Part shown: one piece after another, positions 12,909-25,504 of the stretch
How positions within the stretch are numbered: position 1 is the first letter of the stretch
How the letters are laid out: each line of letters begins with the position of its first letter
Source of the DNA: Chionis minor
Taxonomy: Eukaryota; Chordata; Aves; Charadriiformes; Chionididae
Direction: 5' to 3'
DNA: 64,000 bases
Assembly: GCA_013398295.1 (NCBI GenBank)
Contig: VZSF01001140.1
Coordinates: 248,001 to 312,000 of the forward strand
The notes under the pieces: generated by a model
Database searches by the model: none
What the model saw: the letters and a program-made list of their open reading frames with translations, nothing else
What the model was told of the DNA's origin: nothing
Position numbers and translations under genes: made by a program

Positions 12909-13423
12909 CTGGAGTGCTTTGCCCAGTGTTGGGCTCCCCAGTTCAAGACAGACAAGGAACTGCTGGAAAGGGGACAGCAAAGGGCTACAAAGATGATCGG
13001 GGACTGGAGCATCACTCCAACGGGGAAAGGCTGGGAGGCCTGGGGCTGTTCCGCCTGGAGAAGAGCAGGCTGAGAGGGATCTCATCAATGCTCGGAGATA
13101 TCTACAGGGCAGGGGGCAAGAAGATGGGGCCAGACTCTTTCCAGGGCTGGCCAGTGACAGGACAAGAGGGAACGGGCACAAACTTGACCATCGGAAGTTC
13201 CATCTCAACATGAGGAGGAGCTTCCTTCCTATGAGGGTGGCAGAGCCCTGGCACAGGCTGCCCAGAGAGGTGGGGGAGTCTCCCATTCTGGAGACATTCC
13301 CAACCCTCCTGGACGCCATCCTGTGCCACCTGCTCTGGGTGACCCTGCTCTGGCAGGGGGTTGGACCAGCTGCTCTCCAGAGGTCCCTTCCTGCTGCTGC
13401 CAGTCTGTGTGATTCTGTGTAGA
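12909..13423 (+). mobile_element. CR1 LINE, RT C-terminus plus 3' end (copy 5)
   Basis: Plus-strand CR1 of about 515 bases. It contains the 'gcccagtgttgggctcccca' block, the 'ctggagaagagcaggctgag' block (RT C-terminal region), the 'gggaacgggcacaaacttga' block, 'ctgcccagagaggtggggg', and a 3' end at 'gtgtgattctgtgtag'. It is 5'-truncated and has indels and stops, so it is inactive. It is the same broad subfamily as copies 3, 10 and 11. Its last 34 bases are included in the 282-bp duplication that follows. Confidence 0.92.
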
Positions 13424-13671
13424 CAGTCCCTCCTGTGCCTGCTCAAGGGAATCAATTTTTGGAGGAGGAGAAGCTTTGCTGCACTCAGAGCAGTGATGAC
13501 CTGCAAGCTGCAGAGCTGTGGGCTACAGACTCTGCTCCACCGATATAAAACACAGCGCAAGATGTCCCTCAGGATGGAAACTAGGAGAATAAAGCAGGTT
13601 TCCTCCGTTCTACATTTTCTCTTCAATTTCTTATTATTTAGGAGGTATACATAGGAAAGAAAAAAAAAAAA
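13390..13671 (+). repeat. Direct duplication, left copy (282 bp)
   Basis: This segment is repeated base for base at 13673-13954, apart from one base inside the terminal A-run. It begins inside the 3' end of CR1 copy 5 and ends in a poly(A) run that abuts a single N. It contains AATAAA at 13588-13593. The exact identity, the A-run boundary and the N make an unmerged contig overlap much likelier than a biological tandem duplication. Confidence 0.95.
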
Positions 13672-13672
13672 N
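13672..13672. other. Single-base assembly gap (N)
   Basis: One unresolved base lies exactly at the junction of two identical 282-bp segments, directly after a run of A. It marks an assembly join. Confidence 0.97.
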
Positions 13673-13954
13673 CCTGCTGCTGCCAGTCTGTGTGATTCTG
13701 TGTAGACAGTCCCTCCTGTGCCTGCTCAAGGGAATCAATTTTTGGAGGAGGAGAAGCTTTGCTGCACTCAGAGCAGTGATGACCTGCAAGCTGCAGAGCT
13801 GTGGGCTACAGACTCTGCTCCACCGATATAAAACACAGCGCAAGATGTCCCTCAGGATGGAAACTAGGAGAATAAAGCAGGTTTCCTCCGTTCTACATTT
13901 TCTCTTCAATTTCTTATTATTTAGGAGGTATACATAGGAAAAAAAAAAAAAAAA
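13673..13954 (+). repeat. Direct duplication, right copy (282 bp)
   Basis: Second copy of 13390-13671 at an offset of 283. It continues on the right into a longer A-run and unique A-rich sequence, whereas the left copy is continuous with CR1 copy 5 on its left. Each copy is therefore contiguous with only one flank, as expected of two overlapping contigs placed end to end. Confidence 0.95.
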
Positions 13955-14006
13955 AAGAATCCAGAAAAACACCAAACAGTAAAAACAGAAAAAGAAAAAA
14001 AAACCC
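13939..14006. repeat. A-rich low-complexity tract
   Basis: Runs of A broken by short G/C-containing spacers ('gaatcc', 'caccaaacag'). It was probably the cause of the assembly break just upstream. Confidence 0.8.
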
Positions 14007-17000
14007 ACCACTCTCTCGAAAGTGCTGAGGGTGTGTGTGCACTGGAGCTGTGTAGGCAAACTACTGCTGACATCTGTGCCACGACAGACAACACAAGATT
14101 TCATTTTGTGATTTTAGAAAAGGCCAGGGAGGGAAATCAGCAACTTCCGCGGGCATCTTTCATGTGCTTTTTAATAAAAAAGCTGCGCTGCTCGTTAGTG
14201 GAGCTGATGGAAGCCATCTGAAGGCAGCCACATCAAGCGAGGATGGCTGCAGCTGGCGGAGTCCGCAGCAGAGCCACGGAAAAGGGCCAGAAGAATTAAA
14301 AAAACTTCATTTCCCACGAGGGAGCTACCTGAGCTGCAGCGTGACTAGCAGCCCAACCTCACGCAGTGGCCACGGGCCACACGGCTGCTCTCAACGGTGG
14401 CCGTGAGGGAGAGGCAGGGACGACCATGTCCCCCTACCACCACGCAATGAACGCGGGATACGGATGCAAGTTCTGAGCATAATGGCAAGATTTTCCTTAT
14501 ATGTCATTCCTCTTTGACACAGAGCTTCCTGCAGCAGCCTTTCATGCACACACAGCATGGCTTTAAGCATCTCCGCAGGAATATATATTTTGTTTAATTT
14601 CCTACATATTTTTTTTTTCCTAGAATATAAAGGGACAATACACACCATGTTCCTCCTTCTTTCCTTGGGCAGCTTTTCCACACTAAGGTCTCCACTCAAA
14701 ACTAGCTAATTACCAGAGACAAAAAAAGCTTTCATGATGTCTCGGTCACTTTCTGTTCTTCAGATTCAGTATTTTTACCAGTAATAATCCAGCATACCGC
14801 TTACAGACTATTTCATTTCCTTTTATTTTTCATAGAACTCAATGGCTTTCAGAAAAAATAGAAAATTCAGTAAAGGCACCAAACTAGAATACAGCGTCTT
14901 CAATAATTTTAACATCTTCTTTCGTAGATGCTTGGTTTAAGCATCTGCTTATGACTCCCCACACAGCCCTCTCACTCACACAGCACCTGGGAACTTCAAC
15001 GTAGATGGCATTGAACTTCAAGGTAGATGGCGTTGAACCTCAACGTAGATGGCGTTGAACTTCAAGGTAGATGGCGTTGAAGCTACCAAAGTGCAACAGA
15101 AAGGACGGAGGTTCACCTCCCATATGGACATGGCCTCTCCAGACAGACACGTAGCTCTGAGGTCATGGTCCTTTGTGGCAAACCCAGAGGAACGAGCGTG
15201 TCCAGCATCCACCTCCCCCACGCAGAACTAACACCGTCAAACCTCTCACAGCCCCCAGTGCCAGTTTGTCCCCATGCTACAAGGGGCTAGTTCAGAAGTA
15301 AACAACCCCATTATCAACTGCAGCGGGAGAGGAACACCCTCCCTTTGCCCGGGGTGGGCAGTTCCCACCGGCAATTACAGCCCCGCTGGAAGGGCTCAGC
15401 ATCTAACGCGACTGGATGCTTTGAAAATCCGGTTGTTCATTTACTACTTCAATAGGAGCTGAGCTCTTTTGAAAATCTAGTCCTGACTAGCCACTGAGCT
15501 TCTTTAGAAAACTGGTCCTTAATCTCTCCACATCTTGGCTTCCTCACCTTTAATTAAAAGGTATTTAATACATAAAACTTCTCCACTGGGGCTCCGTTGG
15601 GCAAACTGCACTCAGTTTCCCTTCCCGGGAAGGACTGTGCAAGTATTGCTGTCAGTGACACGCACAGTGGCATTACTCAAAGCCAACGCTCCCCCAGACA
15701 GCCAAGGGGTACAGCCCACCACGGAGTCACCGTTGAACCTACAGCACTCCCGTCATTTCACAGGAAGACCGCAGGCAGCGGGGCCAGAGACTTCTCATCC
15801 CCACAGCATTCCCACAGCTCCTCATCGTGTCCAACAAGAGGGAGCAGAAGGTCTACACAGACCCATGGGTGGTGGTCGCAGACGGTTGCACCGCTTGTCC
15901 AGCGGTCTCCGACAGGACAGCCGCAGGGAGAAGAGACCACGGCTGAGTTCGGAGACCTGGTTAGCACATCCACCCGCCAGGGAAATGGATGCAGATATGG
16001 ACTAGGTCACTAATAAAACAAGCCTTAAATTAATCCCAGGGAGGATATGCATCCCAAGCACAAAATCCCTGCACGTTCTGGCACAGATGAAAATCTCTTC
16101 CCAAGAAGAGCTGTGCAGGAAAAAGCGGGGATGGGGGAGGGAGGAGGGACTGGGGAGACTGGTTAGCCCTGGATCCCACAGCGCAGTCATGCAAGGTCAC
16201 CTGCACCTAGGCTCACAGTCTTTCACCTTCTCAGGCATAAAAATCACTACATATTTTGACTAGAAAAACGGAGAAACAACGAACACAGGCTCACACACAC
16301 AGCTAAGCTACCAGCGTGTGAAAAGGCGCCTGTGACCGACGGCTGTGCACTTGTCTGGGGGAAGACTGCCGCCGTTGTTGTCAGCGGTGACCACATCCAC
16401 TTGGCAGGAGCCCCGGCGCTGAAATCACTTTTCCCCGAGATGGGCGCCGCCGCCGCCAGCCCTCAGTGGAGCTTGCAGTTGCAGAGTCCCACAGCTGGGT
16501 GCTCTCCTAAAGCTCAGGTATCTCCTGTCACCCTTCTCTTACCTTAAGCACCGTAACCTTCCTCTGGGCACTGCGCAGCTCCTCGGGCACAGGAGCTTCT
16601 CCCGCTGCAGAAGCTGACCCCGATCACGCGTCCCCGCTGCTGTCCCAGCAGGTCCCCAACACAAGGAAAACCCCACACCAGCAGCAGTAACACGATGGGT
16701 CAATGCCAGGAGACAGGGGGGGTCATAAACTAGTAATTAATTAGCAGTGCTACAGCTACACCAACTAAATATGTGGTGTGTGACCATCATACCCAGATCC
16801 CCACCTGCTGTAAAGAGGTAATGATGCACTGGAATAAATGCAGCTACGCTGATTCCCACCAAATGATGGTCTGTCCCAAAAGGGCAACCCGTTATTTTGC
16901 CTTAGCAAACACAACACACGCCGCGGGACCTACTTTGCACCTCTGTAGCTCACTCCCATCGTCCAAACCCCCATCCAGGCAGTGCCCAAGCCCCAGCTCC

Positions 17001-17183
17001 ACAGAGCAGCGACCCGCGAAAATAAGAAAGCTGAGCTGCAAGCGGGCACAGAGGAGATTGCGACGATTTGAGTGGATTCTGCCTCCATGTGAAGCCCATG
17101 AATGCCATTTACACAGAAGTCAAGCTTTAAGCCAAACACTGAATGCATTAAAATGTAAATAAAAATATACATATACACCACAG
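14007..17183. other. Unique non-coding sequence with one minisatellite
   Basis: No gene was recognised. It contains the 22-bp minisatellite listed separately, T-rich tracts near 14610, and a short (GCC)4 at about 16447. The plus-strand frames at 15535-16013 overlap one another in different registers and look like chance. Confidence 0.55.
14992..15079 (+). repeat. 22-bp minisatellite, 4 units
   Basis: Four complete 22-base units (14992-15013, 15014-15035, 15036-15057, 15058-15079) share the core GTAGATGGCGTTG. Unit 1 has A for G in 'ggcattg', and unit 3 has 'aacctc' for 'aacttc'. Position 9 of the unit alternates C, G, C, G, so the array is really two copies of a 44-base dimer. Confidence 0.95.
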
Positions 17184-17245
17184 CAGAGGGGTTGGAACTA
17201 GATGATCTTTAAGGTCCCTTCCAACTCTATAACCATTCTGTGACC
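17184..17245 (+). mobile_element. CR1 LINE 3'-terminal stub (copy 6)
   Basis: About 60 bases of the extreme CR1 3' end: 'ggggttggaactagatgatc', 'tttaaggtcccttccaac', and 'accattctgtgacc'. It is among the shortest CR1 remnants in the window. It groups with copies 1 and 9. Confidence 0.88.
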
Positions 17246-20200
17246 CCATATCCTTGGCTCATCCTCTGCCTCGTGGCTGGCAGCCACCAGCCTGCCAGGG
17301 CTGTCCCATGGCTCAGCCCGCGCAAGTCCCTGTCTTTCACAACGTCTCTTCCCTCTTCTGTGAGTCAGGAAAGCAAATAACTTCCTCGGAGTTTTCCATA
17401 GAAAATGCTGCACACTTGTTGATCCCTCCCCAAGATACTGCTTGTTCTTGCTGTGACTAAGTACTTATCGCCTCCTCACATGTCCACGTTCACCCGTGCT
17501 CATCCTCTTACTCATGTGCTTCCTGAGCCACAGCAAGGCAGGTCCCTGTGGGGCTGGCACGCACCTCCGGGACCGACCCCGCTCTGCTCAACCAGCCCCT
17601 GCCGCCAGGCTCCTCGCATGCAGGAATAACAGGCACACCGTTCCGCCAGCACCGCGGGCTGGGAGAAGCATCAGTGGAGCATTTCACAGGGAATAACTAT
17701 TGTTTGGCACAGGTGCTTCCAGGGCATCTCCCAGCCTGGCACAGGGCAGCCAGGAATGTGCGGCACTGCCCTGGGCAGGATCCCATAAAGCCAGCCCTGC
17801 CACACGTAACCAGCGCCGGGAAGAGCCCTCTTCGGCTGCTCCACACTCCACGTCTGGTCGGGATTAGCCCCGCGCAGCCGGGAAGGCTGCGGTGGCCGCT
17901 GAGCTCCGCTCTGCTAGCCCAGCTTGGGGCCAGCCCAGCACCCACCGCGGGGGTGCAGGACGGGGCTCCCCGCAAGCCACACACCCAAATCCTTGCTCCG
18001 TGTCCCGCCTCGCTCCTCTGTGCCTTCCTCCCCAGGGTGCTTACGCCTCAAATCTCGTCCTCCGAGGCACCACGCACTCCTCGAGGGCTCGCACCAGGGG
18101 CGTTTTGGCCAGGCGGCCTGGAAACCTTACTGCTCTCCTGGGAAGCAGAGCCGGTGCTCCACGCGCTCGCTGAGGCAAGCGGAGGAGGAGCGGGGACTAA
18201 GCCTCCTTTCCCAATCCCAGCAGCCAAAAGATAAAATTGCCTCTGGCGCCGTACAGATCTCAGCTGATGGAAGGCACCGCACCCAGCTCCCTGCAGGCTC
18301 GATGGCACCACGGATCCGGCCAAGAATTTCTGTGCATGAAGGCAACAGCATCCCCGTTTGCAAACCAGATCCTTGTTACATATAAACCAGTGTTGTCACT
18401 GTTCTAATTCTTCCCATAAAGTCAATTCAGTTCTCATCTGTTTCAAAAGGAGTGATTATTGCCATTACTTCAAGGTGAATAATATTCCTATTAAAGGTGA
18501 AGAAACAATGCCAGGTTTTTCCTCAAATGTTACAAGTGGTGACAGAACCACCACCAAGTCATAGCACGTCTTGTCTTAAATGCAAAGGCAGAATAAAACA
18601 TGAACCTACAGCTACAGCTTATAGGAGGGACGTGACAGTTTCCAAACTACCCGATAAACCCGTAAGATGTTTTTCCTGATGCTTTCAAACTTTTTTTTTT
18701 TTTAAGCCAGCATTTGCAGGCCACAAGCAGGGATGTTTGCCTGGGACGGTGAGGGGCTTCCACACAGCTCTCCCTGGGCTGCCTGGAGAGAGACTGCACA
18801 GGAGCCAACTAACATCTGCACCTCCCAACTCCTTGGGCTGTCCACAGCGCATCGTCCTTGGTCCCAGTCACCAGTCCCAGGCGCTGGGGACAGACAGACA
18901 GACAGGGCAGGCGCTCCCCAGGCTGCCGAGCCGCACGCATGGCCAGCTGACTGGCATTTCATTCCTCCCATCGAAATACGTGCAGGGACCGCAGCATCAA
19001 TACTCCTTTTGTAATCTCCTCAGCTGACTTCATTCCTAACATATATCCGAATGGAAGAAATTAAATTACATGACAATTCCATGATATTTTACATCTGATG
19101 AATGCTGAGAAGTATACTCACTGGGAGGAATTACATTTCACTGCTGCCAAGCATGTATCTTAAGGAAACTGATAGTTATTCTGCCAAAGGGTGGGGGGAG
19201 ACCAGATTCCCTTCCTGTCTATAAATATTTTTCTGCTGCTCTGCTGCCTTCAACAGAGCTCTTCCAGATTTCTGTCGGAGGAAAGGAGAGCTGGGGCTGA
19301 CTCTGACGCAAGCCTGGAGCAACTCCAGCGAGATCAAACACAAGAGCAACAGCAGAGCAGGGGAAGGACAGGGCATAACCCACGCCTACGATCTCCTACC
19401 AAAGGCTTCACCCAAACCCCTTTGGGGGTCTCATCAGGCCACCAGCGGGCAGCCCCGCGGCCCTCCCGGGCAGCTGGGTCACAGCGAGGGAACGCTGTTC
19501 CGTCTGACGTGCCGAAGGTCTCCGAGGATGCTCCCGGAGGCCCCTCTGGTCCCTTGTCCGAGGCCGGACTTGCAAAATCTGCATAGCAGGTGGTTGATAA
19601 TCTGGAAATAGGAAGCCTTAATCTGCCTGCTGCATTTCTGGAGCCTCCACAGTCACTTCTGCAACGTGCAGGGGAGAGAAGCCCAGCAAGATTCTCAACA
19701 TTTTCACCAAAAAGGAGGTCTTCAGGTCATATTTTTAGAAAGCAAGCAAAGAAACTACTACACAAACACTGGAGGCTTGTACCTTAAATCTGCTCACCAG
19801 ATGTGAACTTCAAAAAGCCTCTACGTACAATTTAGCTGTAGAAAATAGCTCTTAAAGTCTTGTGCTGTGTGCATCTGACCTACATCCCGGCCTCATTCTT
19901 TACTTCTTCAGCAAAACTATTTTCTTTTTTCACTTGACCTCTGATTGTTTCCCGTTTTATCCCAAAGGCTTAAAAGCCGTAAGAAAGTGCATCGCCAGCA
20001 ATTTACAAGCAAGGAGGAGAGGCATACAGCTCAAACGAAAACCCTTAATTTTCCTGTTATACCCTGGAGGGCCGAGTGTTTCCCAGGCAGACATCGAGAA
20101 ACCTTCTACAAACAAACCCGAGACGGCTGTTTGGGCACAGAAGTAGCCGAACAAAGGCATCGCTGGCTTTGTAGAAGTGCTAGGCTGACATTTTCTCCCC

Positions 20201-23200
20201 AGGTGCTCCAAGCAACACTTAACGGCAGGAGCGCCACGGTCTGGCCCCTTCTCCCAGCTTTCTGCCCGACGGCCGATAGCTCGCCCGCCCTCTTCATCGG
20301 GTGTTTGCAGCCCCTCAGCCCTGTGCTCTGCCCTCCCTGCCACCTCCAGCACGCTCGCCTCGCCGCGACTCCTCCGTGTCACCTACGGCATTCGCAGCCA
20401 CGGCGGCCACAGACACGTCAAGGGATGGGATGAACGGAGGCGAAGCCGGGGATGCATCCCCATATCCCACCCACGCCACCAACGCCCACCCGGGCCTTCT
20501 GCACGAACTGCGGGAAGTCATTAGTACCCAGAAAGGGCTTCCCGGCGCTGAGCGACGGCAAGCCTGGAAAAAAAAATGGCACGATGCCACGCAGCTCGTC
20601 CAAAACAATCTTAAAATTCTGCAACGCAGCGCTCGGTGCCAGCCGAGGATATAGATGTGCCACTAACCCAGTGACACACTAACGGCAGGCAGCCACGCGT
20701 GCAGCCGCCGCGCTACCCCGAGACAAGCACCTCCAGCCACACCAGACCTTTTAAAGGGATGCGTAAGGTGCTCCCGCAGGAAAAACCCAAAGGTGCATCA
20801 GGAGAGGCTGCATCGGCTACTGCTCCTGCGCTCCGGGAAAGGGACTCCTGCCACGTAACCAGAAGATTGGGGAGAGGGGGAAGTTTCTGCCCACCAGAGC
20901 CATATTCCAAAGTTGTTTAACCTTACACATTTTTAATGTTTAAAAGGAAATGTGTTTGCTGCCTCGTTTGCAATAAAGGTTTTCATACAAGCAATCCTCT
21001 GCAGCAGCGTAAACCACCCAGCCGCAACTCCAGGAGAACAAGCATCGCCCAGCCCCAAAAGCTGTATGTGCAGCTGGGCCAAAGGGGAAAAAAATAATAA
21101 TAATGACGTTTCAGAGGAGCCCTCCCTGTTTGCATTCTTTCCTCTGTATCATCAAACAGAGCAGCAGCAGAGAGGCAGTGCTCTTCTCGTGCTCAGTAAC
21201 ATCTCAGGGGCTGGTTTCAGTCTCGACGTCCCGTTGAGCAGGAGGACCAGAGATGTCCACAGGGCCCTTCATGGCCGAGTGCCACTGGGAGCCCCTGAGC
21301 CTCTGCGGCCCCGTACCGCACGGCCGAGATCTGCATCCCTCTACACGCCCCCAGCATCAGCAGCACAAGGACACGAGGCATTCACCGCATCCCTGGAGCC
21401 TGAATTACGGATCTGATCTGAGAGGGATGCCGGGAACGGGCCCTAACTGTGCAGCTGCCATCCCGGATTGGATCACTGCATCGCAGTCCTCACTGCACAC
21501 TGCTGAGTACCTGGTCTGCGCGGGATGGCAGCGAGGTTTGGGTACTTGGTCTTTATCAACCTGAGACAACAACACTTCCCTTTATTTGCTGACATGATCT
21601 TTAAAATAGGAGACCTGTTCATAATATAAACAACAGATGCGCCCACATATACAATGACAAAACTGTCTCCAGAGTAGTATCAGCACTAACCTGCTTCCTC
21701 TCTTATTTTCCTGTAGTAATTTATTTGCATCACAAGCACAGATACATGCTTTATGCCTTCGCTTTTTTCTTGCATTTTATGATGACAAACTCCAGGAGCA
21801 AAGCTTATAGACAAAGGCCTTTCACTGCAAACCCTCCAAACTGACTGGAGTTTATTTTAATTTCTCTGAAACAATATAGAGGCAAACAAGCATTTGCAAG
21901 TACTACCAGCAAGTGTCTTGTATTTCTGAGGGGTTACATCTTTATTATTAAAATAACAATTTTCTTACTTGACAAAAATCAACTGTGTGTGTTTCCTCAG
22001 GCACTTAGGAAGGAAGGAAGGGATAAAAAATTTAATCAAGACACCTTGACATGAGCAGCCCCATAGTACCTGCTTGCAAGGTCCCCTGGGGGTGACAGTG
22101 GCACTTATTGTCAGGTTGTAACGAGGCATTTTTACACAGCCTGAACCCGGCACAGGTTCCTGGGAGGACAGGTTTGACAGACAACATAAAACGTCGCTCC
22201 CACGCTACCCACTGCTTCTGGAAACTGAACTGTAAGGTGAGTTTAACCTCATTTTATAGCCTGCACCAGCCCAAGCAAGGAGCTGGCATCGCTGCCCCCT
22301 CTCACCTTCCATAAAACGAGTGATATTTGTGCTAATCCATACAAAACCAGGAGCAGCAATGCTCAGTGGAGGGCAAACGAGCACAACACGTGCTCAAGTA
22401 CGCGTGCATCATGGTTTCCCTGAAACCCTGGCCCTTTTCAGCAGAAGCCCTCGTCCCCCTGCCCACTCCTCCTCCCCTCATTAGGAGGATCCATAACCCA
22501 TTTCCATAAGAAACCGTCATCGAGTCACCGGCCCATGTTGACTCAATGGCACAAGGACGGAACAGAGCCCACGGAGCCCAGGATCCATGGAGCTCTTACT
22601 GGAAACGCAGACACACACTCACTGGTCCATCATCATACAAAACCACAACAAAAGTACCAGTTTGCAGGGGAATTTTTTTTTAATGAAAGAGCCCTTTCAA
22701 CTCCAGAAGGTATGACAAGGAAGTAAACACGCACGTGGGTGTAAGAAAATAAAGCCTTTTCATTTAAGCAACACTTAACATAATCTCTAAAACAACAAGA
22801 AAATCCAGGCGTGCTTCTGCCATTTCGTACTTGGCTGGCTCAAGGTTTTGCAGTGCGAACGGGTAGGGGTGTCTCCGACACGTGCACAGACCCTGCACCC
22901 CTCAGTTACCCCCTCACAACCCCCTTTCTGCTACCCCCAGGAAGCTCTCCTGAAGCCACCGGGGTTACACCTACCCACTGCAGCTCCAGTTTTACTTTAA
23001 GGCATTACTGAAGCCTCATGGAAAATTTGGGGGAGAAAGTTCACGTCGTGTCTCTTCCCTTGACTCCATCTTATCCACAGATAAGCGGGAAAATTGTCTC
23101 AGCAGCTCCAAAGCCGAGGGCTCGCTGCAGACCGGCAGCGCTTCTGCTGAGCACCAGGACGCCATCCCAACTGGGCTCCCACTCTGGCCTCCTCCTCACC

Positions 23201-23489
23201 TCAGCTCAGGATGCCAGTTCTGTGTCTATCGCTACTCCAAGAGCCCCAGCAGCTCTGGAGAGGGTGCACGATCACAGCCGAACGCGGGGTTCATCCCACC
23301 ATGTTGTTGGAAACGCAACAGGCAGCTGGTGCGGCAGCGGGGGCTGTCCGGCACGCTCGGTCTCTCTGCGGGCAGGGGGGGCTCGGTGCTGCCTTCAGGC
23401 GAGGGAGGGGTCAAAACCCTGAGCACATCACTCGGGGACCGGAAGGTACAAGAGGACACAACTGGGAAGGTGCCATGTCACTGCCATCG
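17246..23489. other. Unique non-coding sequence, about 6.2 kb
   Basis: A GC-rich portion at about 17540-18240 gives long chance frames on both strands. Beyond it are a (GACA)4 run at about 18890-18905, a T-run near 18690-18703, and a (GGAA)n run at 22008-22021. AT-rich unique sequence at about 21560-22020 includes ATTTGCAT-type wording near 21722. No gene was recognised. Confidence 0.55.
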
Positions 23490-23717
23490 ATAGGTTTAGG
23501 TTGGATATTAGGAAAAACTTCTTTATGGAAAGGGTTGTCAAGCATTGGAAGAGGCTGCCCAGGGAGGTGGTGGAATCGCCGTCCTGGAGGTATTTCAAAG
23601 CCGGGCAGACGTGGTGCTGAGGGACATGGGGTAGGGGTGGGTTTGGCAGAGGTTTATGGTCGGGCTCGATGATCTTGAAGGTCTCTTCCAACCCAAGTGA
23701 TTCTATGATTCTATGAT
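23490..23717 (+). mobile_element. CR1 LINE 3'-end fragment (copy 7)
   Basis: Plus-strand CR1 from 'taggtttaggttggatatta' through 'cagacgtggtgctgaggg' to the triplicated terminus 'attctatgattctatgat'. It retains the last RT codons (in the right frame, [12 protein letters not shown] wording) and the full 3' tail, but has no intact coding region. It belongs to the same lineage as copies 2, 4 and 8. Confidence 0.94.
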
Positions 23718-25454
23718 AAATGATAAATTTAAAGGTAACAAAGTTTCCCTGGCCTTAAAGCTAATGAAGGAGCAATTAACAATTTTGACCCACGGTTACC
23801 GTATAATGTGGCAAACCCATTCCACGTTCACTGGAGCACACACCCTCCCTCAGGAGCCCAGTTTAGTGTTTTCCCCAAACTCTGACTCCCTCAGATAAAC
23901 AGGCGAAGAGAAGGAGGGAGAACGTGAGGCTGGTACACACCTTTCCGAGGTGAGCACCCAGCGACACGCTGCCCCGTGACCACGGTCTTCCAAAGGGCTC
24001 ACAAGGACCACAAATCCCAGGAGACCCTCCTCGCTGGCGCTCCCTCCTCTCCTCTCCACCTCAATCCCCGCAGAGGGCAGTTTTGCCTATAGACCAGAAG
24101 GGTTTAGGGCTTTCTTTCACTTTTCGTTTCCCAGCTGCTGCAAATCTCCCTGCTGGGTTTGGATCAAGAGTTTACGCATCAAGTGCCTTGGGCCAGCAGC
24201 CAAAGCAATGTCTCCCGGAGCCGCCACCACCAGCCCAGTCCCGAGCCAGGTCACCTACAGGGTCCCCTCCACAACGGGGACGTGCAGCGACAAATCAAAC
24301 GCCTTTAAAAGGGGTTTTCCAGATGTCCAATAGGAAATACAACCAAACTGACTCCACGTCTCCTCTGAATGTTAAGGGCTGAAGAAATCCAGGCTCACTT
24401 TCCTCCTTTCACTTCATCTGCTAGAAAAGCAAACACCTATGGCAACCCAACACGAGAGCGCGTGTTGGGCAACCACATCAAAGCCCGCCCAAGCCTCATC
24501 CTCTCAGCATCAGAGTGGGGCAGTTGGCACCTAAAAACACCCCAAAAAATCCAGCAACGCAAAATCCTTCGGAGAAACAGAAGGATTCGCAAAACTGTTC
24601 TCAAGTCACTCAAATTCTACGTGGTTTAAATTCCTTCAAGTCACTGAAAAGTTCTGCATTCTCTTACAATGCATCTTTAAAAGCAGCTCATGCCCCAGCC
24701 AAACCCCCAAGTCAGAATTCGCTGCCTCTTCTCAAAAACACCCCCAGCTTTGATGCATTTTCACACTGCTTAAATAAAACCAGCGCTAGCGATCTCTCCG
24801 GAAGCTCTGATGCAGGAGGAGACCTGAACATGAGCCCATTTCGCAAAGGTCTGATTTCAGACTTTAAATCTGACTATGTCACTCTCATCAAGTTAAATCA
24901 GAGTCTGCTTGGCTGAATTTTGGCTAATATTAACTCTGCTCTTTGTGAGCATGTTTGGATGTGCAAGCCACATAATTATTACAGATAATATCCCTTGTCT
25001 ATGACAAACATACAGAAATTAACATTCCTGAGTTCACTGCTAATGGCTCCATAAAATACATTAGTTTTTGCAAGGACTACACCTACCTTACAGTAGTAGT
25101 AGGGTTCTGCACTCAGATTTCACTTCACTGTAATGATTTTGCACTCACATTTCACTTTTCATCCTCAGGTCTCAAAATGTTTCATTAAGATAAACGCATT
25201 ATAATATTTTCTGCATTTGAGGGGAACCAGGGAAGGTTAAGCTTGTTTTATCTTCAAAGCTGAGATTTATTAACATATTAATGCTCCAGACTTTTTCGAG
25301 GTTCTCAACCGTGACCGAGGCCAGGGTATTCCAGCGTTCACCTCCCAAAGCAGACACCCAGACACAGAGCCCGCATTTCCAACCCACCCTGTGTCCCTTC
25401 GGTTCCCCACCGTGGTCGCGGCCAAGCCGTGCCGTCACATGCCGGCAGCCCTGC

Positions 25455-25504
25455 GGCACCCCCTTCCCGCGGCATCCCCCTTCCCGGGGCATCCCCCTTC
25501 CCGG
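25455..25504 (+). repeat. GC-rich 17-bp tandem repeat, 3 units
   Basis: Three consecutive units of the GGCATCCCCCTTCCCGG type lie at 25455-25470 (one base shorter), 25471-25487 and 25488-25504. On the minus strand this produces the repetitive Gly/Arg/Pro-rich frames seen there, which should not be taken as protein. Confidence 0.9.

Noticed and set aside
13424..13957. Sequence after CR1 copy 5 as a retroposed transcript (AATAAA followed by poly(A))
   Set aside because: AATAAA lies about 65 bases from the A-run, farther than usual, and no target-site duplication or parent transcript is recognisable. The A-run may be simple sequence.
14992..15079. Possible CRISPR-like repeat array
   Set aside because: The units are directly contiguous with no spacers, and the host is a vertebrate. 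It is a minisatellite.
17548..18234. 228-codon plus-strand frame in a GC-rich patch
   Set aside because: Overlapping long frames exist in several registers on both strands here, the mark of stop-poor GC-rich DNA rather than coding.
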